Source: Kitasatospora cheerisanensis KCTC 2395 (GTDB lineage: Bacteria > Actinomycetota > Actinomycetes > Streptomycetales > Streptomycetaceae). Taken from it: a stretch of 64,000 nucleotides of DNA. The DNA lies in the NCBI RefSeq assembly GCF_000696185.1, contig NZ_KK853997.1, positions 6,979,383-7,043,382 of the forward strand. The letters are read 5' to 3'. A program made the position numbers and the translations under genes. Position 1 is the first letter of the stretch. Each line of letters begins with the position of its first letter. The notes under the pieces are model-generated. The model ran no database searches. It had not been told where the DNA came from and saw nothing but the letters and a program-made list of their open reading frames with translations. Below, piece by piece: positions 34,849 to 42,937 of the stretch.

Positions 34849-34921
34849 GGGTCCGTAGCGCAGAGGTAGACGCGCCGCCTTCGCAAGGCGGATCACGCCG
34901 GTTCGAATCCGGTCGGGCCCG
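34849..34921 (+). tRNA. tRNA with CGC anticodon (nominally alanine)
   Basis: Cloverleaf fits: acceptor GGGTCCG/CGGGCCC, T at 8 and A at 9, a 3-bp D stem, anticodon stem CCGCC/GGCGG with loop TTCGCAA (anticodon CGC, codon GCG), and T-arm GCCGG/TTCGAAT/CCGGT. CCA is not encoded. Oddities: the alanine identity pair G3:U70 is absent (G3:C70, with U4:G69 instead) and position 73 is G rather than A. Aminoacylation by AlaRS is therefore doubtful. Lies 35 bp before the start of the zinc-ribbon SDR gene. Confidence 0.7.
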
Positions 34922-34956
34922 ACGCCGTTGACGCGCCGTCACCCGGAGGAACCCCG

Positions 34957-36459
34957 ATGAGCACGCCCGAGCCGAACCACAACCATGGCCCGGACGGTAC
35001 GGGAAGCCCGGACAGCGCCGAACTCCCGGACGGCGGCGCCCGAGGCCGGTACGGCACGGGAATCCCGGACGAGGCCGAGCTCGCCGCCTTCGACCGCACC
35101 GTCGGACGGCTGCGCGCCCTCCCCGTCGATCATCCCCTGCGCCTGCGCGCCGAACGCGTTGCCGAGTCCTTCGCCCGCGACGGCCGCAAGCAGCGTCGCC
35201 AGGAGCGCCGCACCGAGGCTGCCCGCGCCGACGCCGTGCTGACCGCCGCGACCGCCACCGGCGGCGACGCCCGCCGCGAGGACGCCCCGCTGGCCGACCC
35301 GCCGAGCCCGGGCCCGATCGGTGAACTCCACCGCAGCCGCCGCTGCTACGTCTGCAAGCGCGGCTACCGCCAACTCGACGGCTTCTACCACCGCCTGTGC
35401 CCGGACTGCGCTGCCGACCACACCGCCCGCCGCGCCCTCAGCACCGACCTGGCCGGCCGCCGGGTGCTGCTCACCGGAGCCCGCGTCAAGATCGGCTTCC
35501 AACTGGCGCTGATGATGCTCCGCGACGGCGCCGAACTGATCGTCACCAGCCGCTTCCCGCACGACACGCTGCGTCGGTTCACCGCCGCCGATGGCAGCGA
35601 CCGCTGGCTGAACCGGCTGCGGATCGTCGGCATCGACCTCCGCGACCCGCGCCAGGTCCTCGGCCTGTGCGAGCAACTGCGCGCCGAGGGACGCCCGTTG
35701 GACATCCTGGTGAACAACGCCGCACAGACCGTGCGCCGCCTGCCCGAGGCGTACGCGCTGCTCGTGGCCGGCGAGCAGGGCAGCGTCCCGGCCCAGGTCA
35801 CCCACGCTCCCGGCTTCCGGCCGAGGCCGAGGCCTGCGCTCGGCGCCGCCCGGCCCGGCACGGGATCGGCTACCGAACTCGGCCATCCGGGGCAGGTCTT
35901 GACCGAGCACCGGGACGACGAACTCGGGACGCTCCGCGCGCTCGTGGACGAGGCCGGCCTGCTGCCCGACCGGGCGCCGCAGAACTCCTGGTCGGCGACG
36001 CTCGGCGGGCTCGACCCGGCGGAGGTGCTGGAGACGCACCTCGTCAACGCGCTCGCGCCGGCGTTGCTCTGCGACCGGCTGCTGCCGCTGCTGGAGGCGT
36101 CCCCGCACCCGTCCCGGTACATCGTCAACGTGACGGCGGTGGAGGGCCGTTTCGCGGTCCGCAACAAGATGCCCGGCCACCCGCACACCAACATGGCCAA
36201 GGCCGCCCTCAACATGCTGACCCGCACCAGCGCGGCCGAACTCGCCGAGCGCGGCATCCACATGTGCGCGGTAGACACCGGCTGGATCACCGACGAGAAC
36301 CCGGCCCCGAAGAAGTCCCGGATGGCCGGCGCGGGCTTCCGCACCCCGCTCGACATCGTGGACGGCGCGGCCCGCGTCTACGACCCGATAGTCCGAGGCG
36401 AGGCCGGCGAGCCGTTCTCCGGTGTCTTCCTGAAGGACTACCAAGTCGCGGACTGGTGA
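34957..36459 (+). CDS. SDR-fold protein with N-terminal zinc ribbon
   Basis: 500 residues. The N-terminal 115 residues are charged and Ala-rich. A CxxC...CxxC zinc-ribbon (CYVCKRGYRQLDGFYHRLCPDC, about 131-152) follows, then a Rossmann SDR domain: VLLTGARVKIGFQLALMML (cofactor loop), VVGIDLRDPRQ, and DILVNNAAQT. The catalytic YxxxK is altered: the conserved segment HPHTNMAKAALNML keeps Lys but has Thr where Tyr is expected. It may bind NAD(P) without normal SDR chemistry. ATG 34957 follows GGAGGAA. The preceding tRNA genes make its transcription unit unusual. Confidence 0.8.
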   Translation: MSTPEPNHNHGPDGTGSPDSAELPDGGARGRYGTGIPDEAELAAFDRTVGRLRALPVDHPLRLRAERVAESFARDGRKQRRQERRTEAARADAVLTAATATGGDARREDAPLADPPSPGPIGELHRSRRCYVCKRGYRQLDGFYHRLCPDCAADHTARRALSTDLAGRRVLLTGARVKIGFQLALMMLRDGAELIVTSRFPHDTLRRFTAADGSDRWLNRLRIVGIDLRDPRQVLGLCEQLRAEGRPLDILVNNAAQTVRRLPEAYALLVAGEQGSVPAQVTHAPGFRPRPRPALGAARPGTGSATELGHPGQVLTEHRDDELGTLRALVDEAGLLPDRAPQNSWSATLGGLDPAEVLETHLVNALAPALLCDRLLPLLEASPHPSRYIVNVTAVEGRFAVRNKMPGHPHTNMAKAALNMLTRTSAAELAERGIHMCAVDTGWITDENPAPKKSRMAGAGFRTPLDIVDGAARVYDPIVRGEAGEPFSGVFLKDYQVADW

Positions 36460-36522
36460 AGGACGTTCGGTCCGACCGACCGGCCGTCCGGCCGTTCCGC
36501 CCGCTCGCCCGCCCGCTCGCTC

Positions 36523-37076
36523 CTAGGGTCCGACCGGGATGGGCTTGGCACCGATGCGGGCGCAGGCCTGGGTCGGGGGGAGGCCGTCGGCGGGGTAGAT
36601 GACGGGGCCGCCGGGGGCGTGCGGGTCGCGGTGGTAGCCGCCGTCGGGGTCGGGGACGTCGGCGCCGGGGTGGTAGCAGGCGGTGAAGGAGGTCGGCACC
36701 GGGCTGTCGGGGCCCCACATGTGGGTCCACTGCCGGGCGCAGGACGCGCCCGGATCGCGGGGGTCGAAGTCGTCGGTGGTCGAGACCTCGGCAAGGTCCG
36801 CGTCGCGGGCGAGAGTTCGGGCGCACATCGCGGTCCGGCCGTGCTCGTTCCACGGTAGTCCGCCGGCCACCGCCAGCGCCCCGCCGCCGGCGAGCAGGGC
36901 GACGAGGGCCCGCCGACAAGGACCGCGCGGCGCGGACGGCCGAGGCCGGGCGGGGCCCCGGCGGCGCGGTTCAGCACCGAGTCGAGGACGCGGCGGCCCT
37001 CGGGGGAACGCGCCCAGCCCTCGGGGTCGGGCGGGCGGACCTGCCGGACGGCGTCGAGCACCGGGTCGTGGTTCAT
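36523..37076 (-). pseudogene. Membrane-anchored partner of ECF sigma factor, frameshifted
   Basis: Starts MNHDPVLDAVRQVRPPDPEGW at ATG 37076, overlapping the sigma factor stop (ATGA). After RAVLVGG (about 36908-36914) the coding pattern continues one frame away as RALVALLAGGGALAVAGGLPW (a membrane segment) and an extracellular-type domain with paired cysteines (MCARTLARDADL, SCARQWTHMWGP, ACYHPGADV, QACARIGAKP) to the stop at 36523. One missing base restores a single protein of about 184 residues. Placement suggests an anti-sigma-like or secreted partner. Sequencing error is possible. Confidence 0.65.
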
Positions 37077-37618
37077 GCGGGCACCTCCGAGTCGAGGGTG
37101 GCGGTCGAGGCGTGCTGCCGTTCCAGGGCGGCGCGGAAGCGTTTGCGGGCGCGGTGCAGCCGGAGCGCGTAGGCGGCCCTGGTGCAGCCGAGCGCCTTGG
37201 CGGCCTGAGGGCCCGTCAGGTCGTACCAGCCGGTGAGCAGCAGGACCTCGCGGTCGGCCTCGGAGAGCAGCATCAGCACCCGGAAGACGTGTTCGCGGTC
37301 GCCGACCCGGTCCTCGAAGGCGGCGGCGGGGGCGTCGTCCGCCGCGGTCCGGATGCGTTCGGCGAGTGCCCACCGGCGCTGGTCGGAGCGGACTCGGTTG
37401 GCCAGCAGCCGGCGGGCCGTCGCGAGCAGCCACGGCAGCGCGTCGTCCGGCACCGTCCGCTGCTTGCGCCAGGCGAGCAGGAACGTCTCCGACACGAGTT
37501 CCTGCGCGGTCTCGCGGTCCGTGCGGTGCAGCAGGTAGCCCAACACCCGGTCGGCATGGGCGTCGTAGAGCGCCTCCAACCACCGGTGCCGCTCCTGCGG
37601 TCCTTCCTGAGCCGGCAT
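37073..37618 (-). CDS. ECF-type RNA polymerase sigma factor
   Basis: 181 residues with region 2 (YDAHADRVLGYLLHRTDRETAQELVSETFLLAWRK) and region 4 (LLSEADREVLLLTGWYDLTGPQAAKALGCTRAAYALRLHRARKRFRAAL). ATG 37618. Cotranscribed with the overlapping membrane protein gene, the usual sigma/anti-sigma arrangement. The signal it responds to is unknown. Confidence 0.9.
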   Translation of the reverse strand: MPAQEGPQERHRWLEALYDAHADRVLGYLLHRTDRETAQELVSETFLLAWRKQRTVPDDALPWLLATARRLLANRVRSDQRRWALAERIRTAADDAPAAAFEDRVGDREHVFRVLMLLSEADREVLLLTGWYDLTGPQAAKALGCTRAAYALRLHRARKRFRAALERQHASTATLDSEVPA

Positions 37619-37782
37619 GCGTGCCCTTCCTGTGAAACGGCCGTCACCCAGGAAATGTCCGGCACCGGGCGAACCATTACACCCCGGTGCGGGTCGGTCG
37701 CCGAGGCCCGGAAGGCCCCGGAAAGCCCTGGAAACCTCGGCAGCCGAGGCCCGGAGCGTCGGAGGCCGCGGGCCCGGAAACG

Positions 37783-37815
37783 CCGCAGGGCCGCCCGGTC
37801 GGGGCGGCCCTGCGG
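37783..37815 (-). terminator. Hairpin terminator after the SDR gene
   Basis: CCGCAGGGCCGCCC (37783-37796) and GGGCGGCCCTGCGG (37802-37815) form a perfect 14-bp stem with a 5-nt loop, 17 bp beyond the stop of the leftward SDR gene. Confidence 0.85.
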
Positions 37816-37832
37816 GGGGTGTGGGGCGACGG

Positions 37833-38594
37833 TCAGCGGGCGGCCATGCGCAGCGCGCCGTCCATCCGGATCGTCTCGCCGTTGAGGTAGTCGTGGTCGG
37901 CGACCACGGCCACCAGGCGGGCGTACTCCTCGGGGTGGGCGAGGCGCTGCGGGAAGGTGACGGTGGCGGCGAGGCCGGCCCGGATCTCGTCGGAGAAGCT
38001 CGCCATCATCGGGGTGTCGACGATGCCGGGGGCGATGGTGACGACGCGGATGCCGAACTGGGCGAGGTCGCGGGCGGCGGTGATGGTCATCCCGGCGACG
38101 CCGGCCTTGGACGCGGCGTAGGCGATCTGCCCGACCTGGCCCTCGAAGGCGGCGATGGACGCGGTGTTGACGACCAGTCCGCGCTGGCCGGCCTCGTCCG
38201 GCTCCTGGCCGGACATCGCCTCGGCGGCCAGGCGCATCACGTTGAAGGTGCCGATCAGGTTGACGTTCAGCACGGTGCGGAACAGGTCCAGGTCGTGCGG
38301 GCCGCGGCGGCCGACGATCCGGGCGGACGGGGCGATGCCCGCGCAGTTGACGGCCAGCCGCAGCGGGCGGCCGTCGGCGGCGATCCGGGCCAGCGCGTCG
38401 CGGACCGGCTGTTCCTCGGTGACGTCCGCGCCGAGCAGGGTGACGCCCTCGGGCGCGGCGGGCGCGGACTCCACGGCCTTCGGCAGGTCCAGGCCGTAGA
38501 CGTGGGCGCCGAGGCCCGCCAGGTGGGCGGCGGTGGCCGCGCCGAGGCCGGAGGCGGCACCCGTGACCAGGGCGGCGGTACCGGTGAGCTGCAT
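37833..38594 (-). CDS. SDR family 3-hydroxyacyl-CoA dehydrogenase-like
   Basis: 253-residue classical SDR: TGAASGLG cofactor motif, NCAGIAP, catalytic Ser in NTASIAAFEG and YAASK (Tyr, Lys), followed by PGIVDTPMM. The overall pattern (GTFNVMRLAAEAM, GQIAYAASKAGVAGMT, APGIVDTPMM) is that of type-2 3-hydroxyacyl-CoA dehydrogenases (HSD17B10-like). ATG 38594. It follows the acyl-CoA dehydrogenase gene by 91 bp on the same strand, so the pair probably carries out successive beta-oxidation steps on a particular acyl-CoA. Confidence 0.88.
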   Translation of the reverse strand: MQLTGTAALVTGAASGLGAATAAHLAGLGAHVYGLDLPKAVESAPAAPEGVTLLGADVTEEQPVRDALARIAADGRPLRLAVNCAGIAPSARIVGRRGPHDLDLFRTVLNVNLIGTFNVMRLAAEAMSGQEPDEAGQRGLVVNTASIAAFEGQVGQIAYAASKAGVAGMTITAARDLAQFGIRVVTIAPGIVDTPMMASFSDEIRAGLAATVTFPQRLAHPEEYARLVAVVADHDYLNGETIRMDGALRMAAR

Positions 38595-38685
38595 GCTGGA
38601 AAGCCCTTTCCGAGTGGGATCCGGAGGCCGCTGCGGGCCCCCGGAAGGGTGGTGACGTGCCATCAGGAGCGGGGGGAGGGTCGGG

Positions 38686-39828
38686 TCAGCGGGCGGCGAA
38701 CTGGCGGCTGATCACCAGGCGCTGGATCTGGTTGGTGCCCTCGAAGATCTGCATGATCTTCGCCTCGCGCATGTACCGCTCGACCGGGAAGTCGCGGGTG
38801 TAGCCGTAGCCGCCGAGCACCTGCACGGCGTCGGTGGTCACCTTCATCGCGGCGTCGGTGGCGATCAGCTTCGCCACGCTGGCCTGCCGGCTGAACGGGC
38901 GGCCGAGGTCGCGGCGGCGGGCTGCGTCCAGGTAGGTGGCGCGGGCGGAGTCCACGGCGGCGGCCATGTCGGCCAGCAGGAAGCCCAGGCCCTGGTGGTC
39001 GACGATCCGGCGGCCGAAGGTGGTGCGCTCGTTGGCGTACGCCACGGCGGTGTCCAGCGCCGCCTGGGCGAGGCCGGTCGCGCAGGCCGCGATGCCGAGC
39101 CGGCCCGAGTCGAGGGCGGAGAACGCGATGGGCAGGCCCTGGCCCTCCGAACCGATCAGGCGCTCCGATTCGAGCAGCGCGCCGTCCCAGTACGCGGCCG
39201 TGGTCGGCACGCCGTTCAGGCCCATCTTCTCCTCGGGCGCACCGAAGGTCAGACCCTCGACCTGACCGGGCGCCAGGAAGCAGGACACGCCGTGCGGTCC
39301 GGGCGCGGTCCGGGCGAACAGGGCGTAGAAGTCGGCCTTTCCGCCGTGCGTGATCCACGCCTTGGTGCCGGTGACCCGGTACCCGCCGTCGACCGGCTCC
39401 GCCTTGCAGGTCAGCGCCGCCGCGTCGGAGCCCGCGTTCGGCTCGGACAGGCTGTAGCCGCCGACCAGTTCACCGGCCAGCATCCGGGGCAGCCACTGCT
39501 CCTTCTGCTCCGGCGTGCCGAAGGCGTTCAGCGGGTGGCAGGCGAGGGTGTGCACGCTGGTGGCGACCGCGACGGCCGCCCAGCGCGAGGCCAGCTCCTC
39601 CAGCACCTGGAGGTACACCTCGTACGGCTGCCCGCCGCCGCCGAACTCCTCCGAGTACGGCAGGCCGAGCAGGCCGGCCCGGCCGAGGAGCGCGAACAGG
39701 CCCTCCGGGTACAGCTCCTGCTTCTCGTGGGACTCCACCTTCGGGGCGAGTTCCTTGTCGGCGAGATCACGGGTCAGCGCGATCAGGTCCGCGGCTTCCT
39801 CGGTGGGAAGCAGGCGATCCACGGCCAT
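38686..39828 (-). CDS. Acyl-CoA dehydrogenase
   Basis: 380-residue FAD enzyme introducing a 2,3-double bond into an acyl-CoA. Signatures: GGYSLSEPNAGSDAAAL (FAD/substrate loop), YANERTTFGRRIVDHQGLGFLLADM, and QVLGGYGYTRDFPVERYMREAKIMQIFEGTNQIQR with the catalytic Glu in IFEGTN. ATG 39828. A 16-bp palindrome lies 26 bp upstream of the start, and a divergent TetR gene follows, suggesting substrate-induced control. Confidence 0.92.
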   Translation of the reverse strand: MAVDRLLPTEEAADLIALTRDLADKELAPKVESHEKQELYPEGLFALLGRAGLLGLPYSEEFGGGGQPYEVYLQVLEELASRWAAVAVATSVHTLACHPLNAFGTPEQKEQWLPRMLAGELVGGYSLSEPNAGSDAAALTCKAEPVDGGYRVTGTKAWITHGGKADFYALFARTAPGPHGVSCFLAPGQVEGLTFGAPEEKMGLNGVPTTAAYWDGALLESERLIGSEGQGLPIAFSALDSGRLGIAACATGLAQAALDTAVAYANERTTFGRRIVDHQGLGFLLADMAAAVDSARATYLDAARRRDLGRPFSRQASVAKLIATDAAMKVTTDAVQVLGGYGYTRDFPVERYMREAKIMQIFEGTNQIQRLVISRQFAAR

Positions 39829-39854
39829 GTTCCGGCTCCAAGCGGTACGCAAAG

Positions 39855-39870
39855 CGGTACGTCAGTACCG
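39855..39870. promoter_or_regulatory. Palindromic operator candidate for the TetR regulator
   Basis: CGGTACGTCAGTACCG: perfect 6-bp arms around a 4-bp centre, immediately upstream of the acyl-CoA dehydrogenase start. A further AAGCGGTACG half-copy lies at about 39840-39849. The divergent TetR-family gene at 40147 is the obvious candidate binder. The remainder of 39829-40146 (318 bp) holds no gene. Confidence 0.45.
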
Positions 39871-40146
39871 GTGAGCGTAGCGCAGCGGGGCCCGCCGTGG
39901 GGGGCCTCGGGGGCGGCGAACCGTCGAAATTTCGCGGAAAGTGGCAGATGGTGGGCGTGGGGCGGGTGGGGGAGGGGCGCAACCGGGGCGGTTCCGCCGA
40001 GGTGTGGCGGAGCGCGCGGGGCGAGGGCCGGACGGGTGGGGAGCGGCGTGCGGGACGGGTGGGGAGCGGAGTGCCGAACGGTGGCCCGAGGCGGCGGGAC
40101 CGGACGGAACGGCCGCCCCGGAGAGGCCGACTGTCATACTGGCCGG

Positions 40147-40743
40147 GTGATCGACAGCGCCGCCGCACTCCAGCCCAGCGGACGGGGCGCCGCCCGCCGC
40201 AGCGCCCTCTTCGAGGAACTCGTCGCACTCTTCGTCGCCGAGGGCTTCGCCCAGTTCACCCTGGACGACATCGCTGCCCGGCTGCACTGCTCGAAGCGCA
40301 CGCTGTACGGCCTGGCCGGCTCCAAGGAACAACTGGTCCGGGCGGCCGTGGTGCACTTCTTCCGCAGCGCCACCGCCCGGGTGGAGGCCGCGCTGGCCGC
40401 CGAGACCGACCCGGCCGCCCGGCTGGCCGCCTACCTGCGGGCCGTCTCGGCCGAGCTCGCCCCCGGCTCGGCCCGGTTCTTCGACGACCTGGCGGCCTTC
40501 GAACCCGCGGCCGAGGTGTACAGCCGCAACACCCGCGCGGCCGCTCGGCAGATCCAGCGGCTGATCGACGACGGCGTCGCGGAAGGCGCTTTCCGCGAGA
40601 CCCACGTCGCGTTCGCGGCGGACGTGATCAGCTCGGTCATGGTCCGCATCCAGCAACGCCAGGTCGCCGAGGCCACCGGCCTCGCCGACGCCGAGGCGTA
40701 CGGGCACCTCGCCGAACTCCTGCTGCACGGGCTGCTCCGCTGA
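40147..40743 (+). CDS. TetR-family transcriptional regulator
   Basis: 198-residue repressor-type protein. The N-terminal helix-turn-helix is FEELVALFVAEGFAQFTLDDIAARLHCSKRTLYGLAGSKEQLV, followed by an all-helical ligand-binding domain. GTG 40147. Divergent from the acyl-CoA dehydrogenase/SDR pair and so the likely regulator of it, sensing an acyl-CoA or a related small molecule. Confidence 0.9.
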   Translation: MIDSAAALQPSGRGAARRSALFEELVALFVAEGFAQFTLDDIAARLHCSKRTLYGLAGSKEQLVRAAVVHFFRSATARVEAALAAETDPAARLAAYLRAVSAELAPGSARFFDDLAAFEPAAEVYSRNTRAAARQIQRLIDDGVAEGAFRETHVAFAADVISSVMVRIQQRQVAEATGLADAEAYGHLAELLLHGLLR

Positions 40744-40800
40744 GTCGCCCGGTCGAGGTGCCTCCGGCCGAGCGTCTTCCGGCCGAGGTGCGTCCGGCCA
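40744..40800. repeat. Short tandem repeats after the TetR stop
   Basis: About three imperfect 17-18 bp units containing TCCGGCCGAGGTGCG directly after the stop codon, another example of a repeat at a gene 3' end. Confidence 0.55.
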
Positions 40801-40873
40801 AGCCGAGTTTGAGTGCCGTGCAGGCTGCTTCACCGGGCCGTCCGGTCAACCGGCCTTTGGCGGCGCGGGGTTC

Positions 40874-41290
40874 GTGCCGACCGGCGGGTCGGCGGTCGCG
40901 GTGGTGCTCGGGGCGGTTGCCGCGCTGCTCGTGGTGCTGATCCTGCTCTGGCTGAACCGTCGGAAGGGGCAGTCCGAACTGGTGCTGGACGCCGACGGGT
41001 GGAGCACATTCAGCGGCTTCCGGCGACCAGTGGGTGATCCGTCTGCCCGGCCACGACGGTGCGCCCTTCCCGGCCACGGCCGCGGCTTACGGCCGCCTGG
41101 CCGGCCGGATCGACCGCACGGCGGGCGAGCGCATCACTGTCTTCTCCGTCGCCGGCCTGCCGGCCGACCGGGACGCCCTGGTCGCGCCAGATACGTTGCC
41201 ACCGGCCCGGTCCGGCCGGGCCGCCGCCGCGCCGAGGCCTCTTGACTTCGCGGGCCGGCGGTTCGGCGCCCACGCCAGGTGCTCTCAACT
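40874..41290 (+). pseudogene. Remnant of a small single-pass membrane protein
   Basis: Begins as a plausible membrane protein (VAVVLGAVAALLVVLILLWLNRRKGQ, then ELVLDADGWSTFSG). At about 41020-41030 the coding character shifts to another frame (DQWVIRLPGHDGAPFPATAAAYGRLAGRIDRTAGERITVFSVAGLP), consistent with one extra base. The sequence after about 41190 no longer looks coding. Probably a decayed gene; no family recognised. Confidence 0.4.
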
Positions 41291-41449
41291 CTCCTGCGGG
41301 GCAGCCGAGTCGGGGGCCTTCGCGGACGCGTCCGGCTGCTCCGGCTCGCACACCGGGCAGTGCCCGCGCTCCCGGACCTTGCCGCACTCCTCGCAGACCA
41401 GGTTCAGCCAGCAGGCGGGCTCGCCGCCCTCGCTCTCGGTGTGCTCCAT
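41285..41449 (-). CDS. Small zinc-ribbon protein
   Basis: 54 residues from ATG 41449: MEHTESEGGEPACWLNLVCEECG with a CxxC pair and a second pair (HCPVC) 10 residues on, then an acidic tail. The two CxxC knuckles should bind zinc. Similar short proteins are common in streptomycete genomes. A longer frame upstream is open but lacks support. Function unknown; convergent with the remnant at 40874-41290. Confidence 0.6.
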   Translation of the reverse strand: MEHTESEGGEPACWLNLVCEECGKVRERGHCPVCEPEQPDASAKAPDSAAPQES

Positions 41450-41602
41450 GCCGTCCAGTGTGCCGCGACGGCGCCGGGCGGGGGAGACGGGGGAGGGCAG
41501 CGAGGATCTCCCGTGCGGTGACGGGGAGTTGGGCATTTGCCACCGTGTGCGTCCGGCCCTTACCGTCACTGCGGTGAACGATCATCTGTACGGCCGGGGG
41601 GC

Positions 41603-42217
41603 GTGCGCGTGAACGGTGGGGCCGGGGCGGAGTACCGGGGTGAGGCGCAGCCCGGGACGTGGACGGAGCGGTTCCTCGGGTTGCCCTGGGGCGTCAAGGC
41701 GGGGCTGGTGGCGGGCACCCTGGTGGTGGTGCTCGGCTGGGCGATCGGCTTGCGCGCGATGGTGAGCCCGGAGCGGGAGGCGGTGCCGCTGCCCGACACC
41801 GTGGAGGGCGTGCCGCGGAAGTTGACCGGCACGCCGGCGCGGAACCCCGGCTTCGACGACTCCACCGCCGAGCGCTTCGGCGTGGCGTGGACGAAGGGTG
41901 CCCTCTACCTGGCCGGCCCGGACCGGCAGGCCGGACTCCGGCGGAACCTCTCCTGGCAGCTCCAAGTGGGCCGGAAGGCCGACGACTTCGAGGCGCGGAC
42001 GGCCGCCGGGACGGCGGACGGCACGCTGACGCGGGTGCCGACGATGCTGGGCGGCGTCATGTACTGCACCGTGCAGTACGGCGGGGAGGCCGCGTGCGTG
42101 TGGGCGAACGGCGGGACGGCCGTGCTGGTGGTCGAGTACGACTCCGACGCCCTGGAGGCCCGGGCCGCGGAGATCACCGGCGTCCTGGAACGGGTCGTCC
42201 AGCACCGTGAGAAGTGA
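41603..42217 (+). CDS. Single-pass membrane protein, unknown function
   Basis: 204 residues with one transmembrane segment (about 31-52, VKAGLVAGTLVVVLGWAIGL) and an extracytoplasmic domain: ERFGVAWTKGALYLAGPDRQ, then LGGVMYCTVQYGGEAACVWANGGTAVLVVEYDSD with two cysteines that could form a disulfide. GTG 41603 or GTG 41609 is the start, after a G-rich site. No family recognised; such proteins are frequent in actinomycetes. Confidence 0.7.
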   Translation: MRVNGGAGAEYRGEAQPGTWTERFLGLPWGVKAGLVAGTLVVVLGWAIGLRAMVSPEREAVPLPDTVEGVPRKLTGTPARNPGFDDSTAERFGVAWTKGALYLAGPDRQAGLRRNLSWQLQVGRKADDFEARTAAGTADGTLTRVPTMLGGVMYCTVQYGGEAACVWANGGTAVLVVEYDSDALEARAAEITGVLERVVQHREK

Positions 42218-42332
42218 GCGCGGGCGGCCGATCGCCCGGCGTTACCCAATCTTGATCTTGGCGGCGCGACGAACGGCCCGGGTGCGGCGTGTATGGAGAG
42301 CGTCGGCGAACACTTTCCACCCGGGGGACCAC

Positions 42333-42851
42333 ATGACCGAGGGGCTCGGTTTCGACGAGTTCGCGGCCAGTCGGGCACGTCGCCTGTTCCAGATCGCGTA
42401 CCTGATGTGCGGGGACTGGCACCAGGCGCAGGACCTTGTGCAGACTGCACTGTCCAAGATGTACCCGGTCTGGGGCCGGCTGCGGCGGTCCGACGGGGAC
42501 GCCGGCGTCGACGCGTACGCCCGGAAGGTGCTGCTGCGCTGCTACCTGTCGCACCGTCGGCTGCGCCGGTCCACCGAGCTCGCGGTCGCCGAGTTCCCCG
42601 ACGAGCCGGCCGTCGGCGCCCGCGAGGGCAGCTCCGCCGCGCTGCGGATCACCCTGGTCGCCGCGCTGCGCCAACTGCCGCCCCGCAACCGGGCCGCAGT
42701 GGTGCTGCGCTACCTGGAGGACTACAGCCTGGAGGAGACCGCGGAGGCGATGGGCATCACCGTCAGCGCCGTGAAGAGCCTCAACTCCCGTTCGATGACC
42801 CGCCTGCGGGCCATCCTCGGCCCGGACCGCGCCCTGCTGCTCCAGGACTGA
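42333..42851 (+). CDS. SigE-family RNA polymerase sigma factor
   Basis: 172 residues. Region 2 reads ASRARRLFQIAYLMCGDWHQAQDLVQTALSKMYPVW, and region 4 LPPRNRAAVVLRYLEDYSLEETAEAMGITVSAVKSLNSRSMTRLRAIL. This is the streptomycete SigE-family ECF pattern. ATG 42333 follows CCGGGGGACC. The downstream membrane protein at 42938 is the probable partner. Confidence 0.9.
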   Translation: MTEGLGFDEFAASRARRLFQIAYLMCGDWHQAQDLVQTALSKMYPVWGRLRRSDGDAGVDAYARKVLLRCYLSHRRLRRSTELAVAEFPDEPAVGAREGSSAALRITLVAALRQLPPRNRAAVVLRYLEDYSLEETAEAMGITVSAVKSLNSRSMTRLRAILGPDRALLLQD

Positions 42852-42937
42852 CCCCGCCGGACCACCCCGCACCATCCCCGACCCCGCACCATCCCCGACC
42901 CCCGCGACACACCTGCCAGTACGGAAGGCATCGGACA

